From NCBI GenBank assembly GCA_035555315.1, contig DATMGU010000059.1, positions 1-14,377 of the forward strand: a DNA stretch of 14,377 nt, given 5' to 3'. Both the position numbers and the translations under genes were made by a program. The notes beneath the pieces are model-generated. The model was given only the letters and a program-made list of their open reading frames with translations, did not search any database and was not told the DNA's origin. Origin of the DNA: DATMGU01 sp035555315. Its GTDB lineage: Bacteria; Pseudomonadota; Alphaproteobacteria; ATCC43930; CGMCC-115725. Positions 1 through 5,823 of this stretch are shown piece by piece (the first letter of the stretch is position 1; the number at the start of each line of letters is the position of its first letter).

Positions 1-63
1 CGTGGCGATGCCGAGACCGATGCCGCTGGTCGACCCGGTGACGATGGCGGTTTTGTTCTGCAT
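1..63 (-). CDS. Short-chain dehydrogenase, probable 3-hydroxybutyrate dehydrogenase (N-terminus only)
   Basis: Only the first 21 codons are inside the window; the rest lies beyond base 1. They encode the start of a Rossmann fold, with the NAD-binding glycine motif TGSTSGIGLGIA at residues 9-20. That TGSTSGIGLGIA form is typical of D-3-hydroxybutyrate dehydrogenases, which oxidise 3-hydroxybutyrate to acetoacetate in polyhydroxybutyrate and ketone-body use; other SDR enzymes can look similar over so short a stretch. The ATG at 63-61 is preceded on the minus strand by GGGAG, about seven bases upstream, a good ribosome binding site. The gene is co-directional with the pyrD operon but separated from it by about 95 bases and a hairpin, so it probably has its own promoter. 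The SDR call is firm; the substrate is inferred. Confidence 0.62.
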   Translation of the reverse strand, partial: MQNKTAIVTGSTSGIGLGIAT

Positions 64-134
64 GGTGATCTCCCGACGCGGCCGCGAAAGGGCCGCTCAC
101 ATCTTGATCCTAGCCGCCGCCCATGGCGGTAGCG

Positions 135-161
135 TGACGCCCCGGCTTGAAACCGGGGTCA
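135..161 (-). terminator. Hairpin at the end of the DUF952-pyrD-DUF1192 operon, possible terminator
   Basis: CCCCGG (140-145) and CCGGGG (153-158) form a perfect six-base-pair GC stem with a seven-base loop, extended by TGA/TCA pairs after a two-base bulge. On the minus strand it coincides with the DUF1192 stop codon. There is no T-run after it, so it may only be a weak terminator, an mRNA 3' end stabiliser or chance GC pairing. Confidence 0.35.
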
Positions 162-356
162 GCGGCGAAACAGGCCTTCGGCGCCGCTGCGTTGGGCGCG
201 TTTGGCGGCGATCACGGCCTTGGCGCGCGCGATCTCCGCCTCCAAGTCGGTGATATAGGACGCCAAATCGTCCAGCGACAGGGGCGTCAAATCGCGGGGG
301 GTTCCCAGATTGCTTGCCGCGACCTGGCGGCGGGGGGTGAGGTCGTCCGCGTCCAT
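159..356 (-). CDS. DUF1192 family small protein
   Basis: A 65-residue acidic-then-basic protein with the DUF1192 layout. It opens with MDADDLTPRR, has the central LSLDDLASYI segment at about residues 26-35 and a predicted coiled-coil helix (ITDLEAEIARAKAVIAAKRA) over about residues 35-54, and ends in a basic tail. The length suits this family of 60-70 residue alphaproteobacterial proteins of unknown function. The frame stays open further upstream, but that extension runs back into pyrD and has low-complexity Ser/Arg composition; the ATG at 356 matches the family N-terminus and lies 13 bases after the pyrD stop, as in a co-transcribed unit. It is probably cytoplasmic and acts through helix pairing; no enzymatic residues are visible. 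Confidence 0.8.
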   Translation of the reverse strand: MDADDLTPRRQVAASNLGTPRDLTPLSLDDLASYITDLEAEIARAKAVIAAKRAQRSGAEGLFRR

Positions 357-369
357 GCCGGCGATCCGC

Positions 370-1464
370 TCAGGTGGCCTTGCGGACATCGACGTCGGAG
401 CGGGCGACCCGGATATCGACGCCGACCGCCTCCGCGACCGAGCTGAACCCGTCGCGCCGCAGCAGCGCCGCGAGGTCGCGCTTGATCCGCTTGACCAGCC
501 CCGGACCGTGATAGATGAGGGCGGTATAGAGCTGCACCAGCGAGGCGCCGGCGCGGATCTTGGCATAGGCATCCGCGCCGTTCGCGATGCCGCCGACGCC
601 GATCAGCGGGACCCGACCGCGCGTCAGCCGATAGATCTCGGCCAGCAGCGCGGTCGACGGCTCGAACAACGGCCTGCCGCTGAGGCCGCCGGGTTCCGGC
701 GCATTGCGGTCGCGCAGGGTCGGCGGCCGCGCGGTGGTGGTGTTCGAGATGATCATGCCGTCGATGCCGCTATCGGCGCCGGTCTCGGCGAGGTCGATGA
801 TCTCCCTCGGGGTGAGGTCGGGGGCGATCTTCAGCAACAATGGCGGCGGCCGGGTGAGCCGGACCGCGTCGCGCGCCGCGATGACCGCCGCGATCAGCAC
901 GCGAACCTCGCTGCGCCGCTGCAGGTCGCGCAGGCCGGGCGTGTTCGGCGACGACACGTTGATCACCAGATAATCGACCAGCGGCGCCAGGGTCGCGACA
1001 CCCCGGCAGTAATCGGCGGTTGCATCCGAGGTGTCGCGGTTCTTGCCGATATTGCCGCCGACGATGCCGACGCGCCGGCGGGCGGTCAGCCGGGCGGAGA
1101 CCTGGCCCAGGCCCTGATTGTTGAAGCCCAACCGGTTGATCGCCGCGCCATCGGCCGGCAGGCGGAACACCCGGGGTTGGGGATTGCCGGGCTGTGGCCG
1201 GGGCGTAACCGTGCCGATCTCGGTCAAGCCGAAGCCCAGCCGCAGCATGGCATCCGGCACCTCGGCATTCTTGTCGAAGCCGGCGGCGAGGCCGACCGGG
1301 TTCGGGAAATCCAGCGACCAGAGCCGCGTCGCCAGGATCGGATCGTCGGCCGGCGCCGGGAAGGGCTGGAAGCCGAGGCGCAGGGCGCGGAGCGTCAGAT
1401 CATGCGCGCGCTCGGCCGGCAAGGTGCGCAGCAGCGGCAAGGCGAGCGAGGCGAGAGCGATCAT
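370..1464 (-). CDS. pyrD: Dihydroorotate dehydrogenase (quinone), class 2
   Basis: This 364-residue protein has the full length of class 2 dihydroorotate dehydrogenases, which oxidise dihydroorotate to orotate at the membrane and pass electrons to quinone, the fourth step of de novo UMP synthesis. The N-terminal helical segment (about residues 1-40) is the quinone-tunnel and membrane-association part that marks class 2. Visible motifs are NPVGLAAGFDKNAE (55-68, FMN contact), INRLGFNNQG (109-118), NVSSPNTPGLR (169-179, with Ser172 as the expected catalytic base), a TGADSGIDGMIISNTT segment, and the C-terminal phosphate-binding LIGVGGIANG followed by GASLVQLYTALIY. The ATG overlaps the end of the DUF952 gene by four bases, so translation is probably coupled. 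Identification is secure. Confidence 0.97.
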   Translation of the reverse strand: MIALASLALPLLRTLPAERAHDLTLRALRLGFQPFPAPADDPILATRLWSLDFPNPVGLAAGFDKNAEVPDAMLRLGFGLTEIGTVTPRPQPGNPQPRVFRLPADGAAINRLGFNNQGLGQVSARLTARRRVGIVGGNIGKNRDTSDATADYCRGVATLAPLVDYLVINVSSPNTPGLRDLQRRSEVRVLIAAVIAARDAVRLTRPPPLLLKIAPDLTPREIIDLAETGADSGIDGMIISNTTTARPPTLRDRNAPEPGGLSGRPLFEPSTALLAEIYRLTRGRVPLIGVGGIANGADAYAKIRAGASLVQLYTALIYHGPGLVKRIKRDLAALLRRDGFSSVAEAVGVDIRVARSDVDVRKAT

Positions 1465-1826
1465 GGCAGCAGCCCAGGGCCGTGGAGGTCGGGAAAGCGG
1501 TGGACGCCGTCCGGCCCCAGCGGCAAGGGCTTTACCCAGGCGACGGCCGGGACGGGCAAGCCGGCATAAAGATGCGGAAACGGCACCCCATCGCGCGCGG
1601 GCTCCCAGCGCAGCGCCGATCCCAATACAGCGGGATCGATGGCGATCAGCACCAGACCGTCCTGGCCGGCGCGATGCCGCGCGGCACTGTCGGCGATCTG
1701 CGTCGCCGTCGAGAAATGGATGAAACCATCTGCGCGATCCTGCGATGATCCTTCATAGACGCCGGCCGCGGCGGCGGCGCGCCATTCCTCGTCTCGGCAC
1801 ATATGAAAGATCAGGGCTGTGTCCAT
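1461..1826 (-). CDS. DUF952 family protein
   Basis: A 121-residue protein recognisable as DUF952: MDTALIFHMCRDEEW at the start, a DGFIHFSTATQI segment at about residues 34-45 carrying the family's DGFIH(F/C)S signature, LVLIAIDPAVLG in the middle and FPHLYAGLPVPAV near residues 82-94. The function of the family is unknown; its fold is related to ADP-ribosyltransferase-like or glutathione-S-transferase-inhibitor-like small domains in some annotations, which I cannot judge here. It is the first gene of the minus-strand operon and its TGA overlaps the pyrD ATG by four bases. This DUF952-pyrD neighbourhood recurs in alphaproteobacteria as far as I recall. No strong Shine-Dalgarno is seen before the ATG at 1826. 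Confidence 0.85.
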   Translation of the reverse strand: MDTALIFHMCRDEEWRAAAAAGVYEGSSQDRADGFIHFSTATQIADSAARHRAGQDGLVLIAIDPAVLGSALRWEPARDGVPFPHLYAGLPVPAVAWVKPLPLGPDGVHRFPDLHGPGLLP

Positions 1827-1950
1827 CGCTCGTCAAACCTAGCCGCGCCGTCCCGCCGGTGCAACAGACTCGACCGAAAACCGGCACTACCGAAAATGCG
1901 TGGGATGCCGCCACGATCGGCGTGGCAAGGTTGTGGGCTAAAGTCACGGG
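1827..1950. promoter_or_regulatory. Upstream region of the DUF952-pyrD operon, with direct repeats and a hairpin
   Basis: No gene is seen here. Two exact copies of ACCGAAAA lie at 1873-1880 and 1889-1896, sixteen bases apart centre to centre (about one and a half helical turns), and a perfect inverted repeat GCCACG-ATCGG-CGTGGC lies at 1910-1926. The stretch must hold the promoter for the minus-strand operon. No convincing -35/-10 pair can be named. The repeats are candidate regulator sites, without any known regulator. Confidence 0.35.
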
Positions 1951-2190
1951 TCAGCCCTTGGGCCGGATGACATGAAGCTCGTCATCACCCGCCGCTGAAA
2001 GGCGAGGAAGAGCGCGAGGGCCGGCAGGCCGGCAAGCGTGATGCCGCCGCGATCGCCGGCCGGTTCACCGGCAGAACGACGGACCAGAGCCGGCGCCAAT
2101 GGCCGGCGCCGTCGATCGCGGCCGCGTCGAGCAGCTCGCGCGGGAAGGCCATGAAGTGCTGGCGGAGCAGGAAGACGGCATAGGGCATCG
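1951..2190 (-). pseudogene. Remnant of a MalG-type sugar ABC transporter permease
   Basis: Two reading frames carry pieces of one permease C-terminus. From about 2190 down to 2045 one frame reads MPYAVFLLRQHF, then PRELLDAAAIDGAG and LWSVVLPVNRPA; this is the conserved EAA loop (EAA-like DAAAIDGAG) that contacts the ATPase in MalG/UgpE-class permeases. From about 2045 to 1960 a second frame reads LAGLPALALFLAFQRR and TSFMSSG, the usual final membrane helix and tail. The fifty or so residues that normally lie between are missing, and the join changes frame. Near 1955 a one-base loss in a C-run also hides the expected ending: with one C restored the tail would read SSGPKG-stop, close to the common family ending. 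The N-terminal half is absent. No partner ATPase or binding protein lies in the window. This is a dead gene. Confidence 0.8.
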
Positions 2191-2411
2191 CTCTGGTTCA
2201 GATCCCACTGAAAAATGCCTCCGCCGACCGTCCCGGCACGATGCTTGGCGTGAAGCCTCTTGGCCAAGCCGCGTTTCGCTGCCTATGATTTTAGCCCTGG
2301 GCCGAGACTCGATCCGATTCATCGTTGGGTGTCCTGCCGGCCGCGCGACCTGCTTCTCGATCCGACGGGATATAAAAACCACCCGGCGGTGTTGTGATGG
2401 AGATATCGGCT
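2191..2411. other. Gene-free debris and aminotransferase leader
   Basis: Similarity to the permease stops abruptly near 2190 and nothing recognisable replaces it. The segment 2190-2280 has no permease features and could be the end of a lost mobile element, but no terminal repeat or target duplication was found. The right part, 2280-2411, must hold the aminotransferase promoter; TATAAA at 2371-2376 is the only -10-like string seen, without a good -35. Confidence 0.3.
2399..2402 (+). promoter_or_regulatory. Ribosome binding site deciding the aminotransferase start
   Basis: GGAG lies nine bases before the ATG at 2412. The alternative starts at 2394 (GTG) and 2397 (ATG) would place this site inside the coding region and have no Shine-Dalgarno of their own. 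Confidence 0.6.
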
Positions 2412-3248
2412 ATGACGGCACTCACCTATATCGACGGCTCGTGGCATACGGGCAATCCGCCGATTCTCGGTTCGATGAGCCATGCGAGCTGGCTCGCCTC
2501 GATGATCTTCGATGGGGCGCGGGCCTTCGAGGGTGTGGCACCGGATCTCGACCTGCATTGTGCGCGCGCCGTCGCCTCGGCGCGCCGCATGGGGCTCGGG
2601 CCGATGCTCAGCCCCGGTGAAATCGAAGATATCGCCCGCGACGGGATCCAGCGCTTCGCGCGCGGCGCCGAACTTTATATCCGGCCGATGTTCTTCGCGG
2701 AGACGGGCATCATCGTGCCGGAGCCGGCCAGCACACGGTTCGTGCTCGCCGTCTATGACGAGCCCTTGCCAAAGCCGACCGGCTTTTCGTGCTGCCTGTC
2801 GAGCTTTCGCAGGCCATCGCCCGACATGGCGCCGACCGATGCCAAGGCCTCCTGCCTCTATCCGAACACCGCCCGGGCGATGGGCGAGGCGCGCGCCAAG
2901 GGTTTCGACAACGCGGTGGTGCTGGATGCGCTGGGCAATGTGGCGGAATTCGCAACGGCCAATCTGTTCATCGCCAAGGACGGCGCCGTGCATACGCCGG
3001 CCTGCAACGGCACGTTCCTGAACGGCATCACCCGGCAACGGGTCATCGCCTTGCTGGAGCGCGCCCATGTGACGGTTTATGAGCGGCGCCTCACCATGGC
3101 CGATATCCTGGATGCCGACGAGGTTTTCTCCAGCGGCAATTTCGGCAAGGTGATCCCGGTGACGCGGGTCGAGCAGCGCGACCTGCAACCGGGCCGGTTC
3201 TTCGACCGCGCGCGCTCTCTGTATTGGGATTTCGCGCATTCGGCTTGA
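2412..3248 (+). CDS. Branched-chain amino acid aminotransferase-like enzyme (class IV PLP)
   Basis: The 278-residue product is a fold-type IV PLP aminotransferase. Visible landmarks in order are YIDGSWHTGN, FDGARAFEG (substrate side), the ELYIRPMFF strand, TDAKASCLYPN whose lysine is the expected Schiff-base residue, GFDNAVVLD and NVAEFATANLF (where the Glu that contacts the pyridine nitrogen sits), and NGTFLNGITRQRVI, the phosphate-binding turn. The branched-chain enzyme (transamination of Leu, Ile and Val with 2-oxoglutarate) is the closest common annotation; a D-amino acid or aminodeoxychorismate-lyase-like role is possible, since ilvE genes in this class often have several paralogues. The frame is open from a GTG at 2394, but GGAG at 2399-2402 sits nine bases before the ATG at 2412, which decides the start. 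It stands alone between a dead transporter and the islet. Confidence 0.85.
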   Translation: MTALTYIDGSWHTGNPPILGSMSHASWLASMIFDGARAFEGVAPDLDLHCARAVASARRMGLGPMLSPGEIEDIARDGIQRFARGAELYIRPMFFAETGIIVPEPASTRFVLAVYDEPLPKPTGFSCCLSSFRRPSPDMAPTDAKASCLYPNTARAMGEARAKGFDNAVVLDALGNVAEFATANLFIAKDGAVHTPACNGTFLNGITRQRVIALLERAHVTVYERRLTMADILDADEVFSSGNFGKVIPVTRVEQRDLQPGRFFDRARSLYWDFAHSA

Positions 3249-3430
3249 GTGCCAGAGGTCACCGGCTTGGTAAGGAGACGACGGTCCAGGGGATACGGCC
3301 CTTCGCAGGTCTGGAATCCTTGGCCGCCGAACTCGCTATGAAGGGGCTTGCCGAGGATTTCCGGAATACTCGACGGATTTCCCGTAAATAATGGTTATCT
3401 CGCTACGAGACGCACCTTTGGGGAGTAAAA
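3249..3430 (+). other. Left boundary of the AT-richer islet and leader of the DUF6680 gene
   Basis: No gene is supported. A short open frame runs from the aminotransferase end to a TAA at 3389-3391 and reads sensibly near its end (LESLAAELAMKGLAEDF), so it may be the tail of a deleted gene, but I recognise no family. Base composition drops from about 3360 onward. TAAATAAT at 3385-3392 is a -10-like string without a good -35. Confidence 0.3.
3420..3425 (+). promoter_or_regulatory. Strong ribosome binding site of the DUF6680 gene
   Basis: GGGGAG followed by TAAAA and then ATG at 3431 gives near-ideal spacing. It fixes the start of the DUF6680 protein and argues the gene was recently functional. 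Confidence 0.7.
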
Positions 3431-3987
3431 ATGGCACAAGAGGCAACTATAACAATTGCCGATTACCTTATAATCGCGGCAACGGTAGCTGGCCCTATTT
3501 TGGCAGTTCAGGCCCAAAAATGGATAGAGGCGTTCCGAGAAGCCCGGAGCCAAAAAACACTCTATTCTTTTCGCTTATGGTCTATCGCGCGACGCCCATG
3601 GCCCGCGAACGCATTCTCGCACTTAATTCCATTGATATTGTTTTTCATAAGGACAAAGTAATTATCGCGGCGTGGCGAGAATACTATGACATGTTGACCC
3701 CAGTTACGCCGCAGGAACCCGAGAAATACGTCGATCTATTGTATATAATTAGCCGAAAATTAGGATATGATTTTGACAAGATCATGCTTCGAAGAGTCGT
3801 TTATCTTCCACAGGGCCACGTTGATGAGGCTAACGCACAAACTGCACTCAGGGAGAGCATTACGAACGTCATGACCGGGCAGCGTGATATTCAACGAGCA
3901 ATGTTTGATTACCTATCTGGTAACAGGGCGCTCAATGTAACTCTCGTGCCGCCCTCAAATCAGCCACCCTCGGCAATTATACCTTGA
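3431..3987 (+). pseudogene. DUF6680 family membrane-anchored protein, frame broken at a poly-A run
   Basis: The start at 3431 reads a membrane segment (ADYLIIAATVAGPILAVQAQ, residues 10-29) followed by a charged stretch, KWIEAFREARSQK. This matches the N-terminus of DUF6680 proteins, a family of unknown function. The rest of the family pattern continues in the -1 frame: SLMVYRATPM, then LNSIDIVFHKDK, AWREYYDML, VDLLYIISRKLGYDFD and YLPQGH, ending at the TGA at 3985-3987. The switch falls at six A's, 3552-3557; a seventh A would give one continuous 185-residue protein. Uncorrected, translation would end at 3661 after 76 residues. The cause may be a real one-base deletion, a sequencing slip, or transcriptional or ribosomal slippage on the A-run. 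GC content is visibly lower than in the flanks. The stop overlaps the TTG start of the next gene. Probably an inner-membrane protein with a cytoplasmic domain; role unknown. Confidence 0.75.
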
Positions 3988-4421
3988 GCATCCCGCCCAC
4001 TGTTGATCCGCCGCCAGAAGCGCGCCCGCCACGTGTTGCGCCTCGAATCAAGGCCGCCCCCTCGATCCGGCAAATCTATTGGTGCGACTTCTGGACGGAT
4101 TCACAACTCCCCGAGATGTGGAAGCGGCGGCCCGCCATTGTCGTGTCGTTCAAAAACACCCTTGCCGGGCCTTGTACCGTCCTCCCCACATCGAGCGAAC
4201 CGCAGGACGCCAACCCTTGGGCGCATAAGCTTTCGTTTCGGCCAGACGGTCGCACGGAATCATGGGTTATCTGCAATCACCCCATCACCGTCGCACCCAG
4301 CCGGTTTTCTCAATTCCACAGCGTCCCGGTCATTCCCCGGCTGTCTGTGGACGAGTTCGACCGGATATTGCGGCTGTTGTTCAAATGGTTTCCTGTCCCA
4401 ACGTCGCCAGCTGGGACTTGA
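3984..4421 (+). CDS. PemK/MazF-like toxin-family protein
   Basis: The 145-residue product has a proline-rich N-terminus (1-25) and then the PemK-like pattern: IRQIYWCDF (28-36), QLPEMWKRRPAIVVS (41-55, with the conserved Arg-Pro of the MazF fold at 49-50), TVLPTSSEPQ (65-74, the Ser/Thr catalytic-loop equivalent), ESWVICNHP (92-100), TVAPSRFS, and a C-terminal helix FDRILRLLFKWF. MazF/PemK proteins cleave RNA; this longer subfamily is usually annotated only by homology. The only sensible start is TTG at 3984, overlapping the upstream stop as TTGA, with no Shine-Dalgarno, so translation is expected to be coupled to the DUF6680 frame. No AbrB-, MazE- or RHH-type antitoxin gene is adjacent. Toxicity is therefore unproven. 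The gene is closed by a strong terminator. Confidence 0.82.
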   Translation: MSIPPTVDPPPEARPPRVAPRIKAAPSIRQIYWCDFWTDSQLPEMWKRRPAIVVSFKNTLAGPCTVLPTSSEPQDANPWAHKLSFRPDGRTESWVICNHPITVAPSRFSQFHSVPVIPRLSVDEFDRILRLLFKWFPVPTSPAGT

Positions 4422-4483
4422 AACCCGTACGAGAAAGCCGTACATTACGGATATCGCGGCGCTGGGAAGCCGGCTGTCCGTTA

Positions 4484-4497
4484 CCCTCGCAAGAGGG
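4484..4497 (+). other. Short GNRA-capped hairpin before the terminator
   Basis: CCCTC-GCAA-GAGGG forms a five-base-pair stem closed by a GCAA tetraloop, a stable GNRA loop. It lies 63 bases after the PemK-like stop and 11 bases before the terminator stem. It may only strengthen the mRNA 3' end. Confidence 0.4.
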
Positions 4498-4508
4498 GGT
4501 TAAATGCC

Positions 4509-4540
4509 AAGGGAGCCTAACGGCTCCCTTTGGTTTTTTT
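4509..4540 (+). terminator. Intrinsic terminator after the PemK-like gene
   Basis: AAGGGAGCC (4509-4517) and GGCTCCCTT (4522-4530) form a perfect nine-base-pair stem with a TAAC loop, followed by TGG and seven T's (4534-4540). This is a textbook rho-independent terminator for the plus strand. Read from the opposite side the T-run is poor, so it serves mainly the islet and not the convergent membrane-protein gene. Confidence 0.9.
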
Positions 4541-4633
4541 GGTGAGGCGAGTTCTCGGCCCATTCATTGACCATCATATGCCGCCCATCGCATTGGTGGC
4601 GCCTTAAGATTCTCCGTCGCAATCCGCCGGCTG

Positions 4634-5611
4634 CTACCCGTCGACATGCCGCTTGATCCGGCGGCCGGCGGGTTTGGCCGATGGTTTTCGTCGGCGCCAT
4701 AATTCGGTCGCGATGAAGGTCACCCCGCCGACCGACAGGGGCAGCAGGTGATAGACGCCCCGATAGACCAGTAGGGCCGACAGCACCGCCGGTGCCGGGA
4801 CGGCCGGCGTCATGGTGAAGAGGATAATCGATTCGAAGACGCCGAGGCCGCCCGGCACGTTCGACAGAATGCCCAGCAGATAGGCCAGCACGAATACGCC
4901 CAGGAAGTTCGGAAAGCCGAAAGTCGGGCTGGATGGCAACAGCACGTAGAGGACGCTGGCGACCAGCAGCCAATCGACGGCCGAGATGACGATCTGGAAG
5001 GCGGCGAAGCGGGGGCTGGGGATCGCCAATTCGAAGCTGCCGACACGGATCGGCTTTTGCCGGATCAGACCGATCATGCCATAGCCGGCGACGACGGCGA
5101 GGCACAGGATGCCCAGCGCGCTGCACAGGCCGAGCGGCAGGTCGAGCCAGCCCTGCACGCGTCCCGCGTCGAACAGCAAGGCGATGCCGCCGATCGAGAA
5201 CATGCCGAGGAACAGGGTGACGCCGCCCATCCCCATGATCTGGGCGACTTCGACCGCGCTGATGCCCCAGCGCGAATAAAGCCGGTAGCGCACCGCCCCG
5301 CCGGTCACCGCGGCGAAGCCCAGGGAATGGCTGATGCTGTAGGCCAGAAAAGCTGCGAGCGCGATCCGCCAATAGGCCAGATGGCGGCGGATGTAATAGA
5401 CGCCGATCGCATCATAAGCGGTCAGCGCCGAATGGCTGATGATGGTCAACAAGACCGCCAGGGCGATGCTGGATGCCGGAAATTGCCGGAGTTCGTGCCA
5501 CAGCTGGTCCAGCCGGACGCCGTGCAACGACCGGTCGAGCAGCACCAGCGCGCCGGCGAACAAGACGATGCCCGCCGCGAGGCCGGTGAAGCGACGTCGC
5601 CTGGTGCTCAT
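4634..5611 (-). CDS. Lysylphosphatidylglycerol synthase-type transmembrane protein (UPF0104/YbhN family)
   Basis: The 325-residue product is a polytopic membrane protein with about eight hydrophobic helices and a basic C-terminus. It resembles the N-terminal flippase domain of MprF: a first helix after MSTRRRR, the SHSLGFAAVTGGAVRYRLY segment (near residues 85-103), a VEVAQIMGMGGVTLFLG helix, and YLLGILSNVPGGLGVFE near residue 250, the family's most conserved motif. The lysyl-transfer domain of MprF is absent, so a lipid-handling or transport role in the inner membrane is inferred, with unknown substrate. The frame is open back to 5749, but the ATG at 5611 puts the first membrane helix directly after a basic start, as is usual; the Shine-Dalgarno there is weak. 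It is divergent from the helicase gene and convergent with the islet. Confidence 0.88.
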   Translation of the reverse strand: MSTRRRRFTGLAAGIVLFAGALVLLDRSLHGVRLDQLWHELRQFPASSIALAVLLTIISHSALTAYDAIGVYYIRRHLAYWRIALAAFLAYSISHSLGFAAVTGGAVRYRLYSRWGISAVEVAQIMGMGGVTLFLGMFSIGGIALLFDAGRVQGWLDLPLGLCSALGILCLAVVAGYGMIGLIRQKPIRVGSFELAIPSPRFAAFQIVISAVDWLLVASVLYVLLPSSPTFGFPNFLGVFVLAYLLGILSNVPGGLGVFESIILFTMTPAVPAPAVLSALLVYRGVYHLLPLSVGGVTFIATELWRRRKPSAKPAGRRIKRHVDG

Positions 5612-5807
5612 GCGGTGGCCGTGTGGGTCAACTATGGCAATTTCATCGGGGCGGTTTCTGAGAATCGGTCCCGCGACTCCCCGGGAGGCACGGCGTCGAG
5701 CGGCGCACCATCTAACCGGTTTCGCCGACCAGGACCACGGCTTTGTCACGTCGCAGGCGCGCGATACGGGTAGGGCAAGGGGGGTGCGGTGGACTTGCGG
5801 CTCGCTC

Positions 5808-5813
5808 TATACT
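5808..5813 (+). promoter_or_regulatory. Possible -10 element of the helicase gene
   Basis: TATACT lies ten bases before the ATG at 5824. Transcription from it would begin about 2-4 bases before the start codon, giving a nearly leaderless mRNA, which agrees with the lack of a Shine-Dalgarno. No good -35 is seen at 16-18 bases upstream, so the call is weak. Confidence 0.35.
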
Positions 5814-5823
5814 GCGCATAGCC

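Noticed and set aside
310..1569. A 419-codon open frame on the plus strand across pyrD
   Set aside because: The minus strand has complete PyrD, and the plus frame shows no family motif and biased Arg/Gly/Asp composition.
2319..3239. A 306-codon open frame on the minus strand across the aminotransferase
   Set aside because: The plus strand has all class IV aminotransferase motifs and a good ribosome binding site.
4405..4450. A tRNA-like T-arm string on the minus strand (GGGTTTCAAGTCCC)
   Set aside because: The five-base-pair T-stem does not form, and no acceptor stem or CCA end follows. It is neither a tRNA nor a convincing attachment-site fragment.
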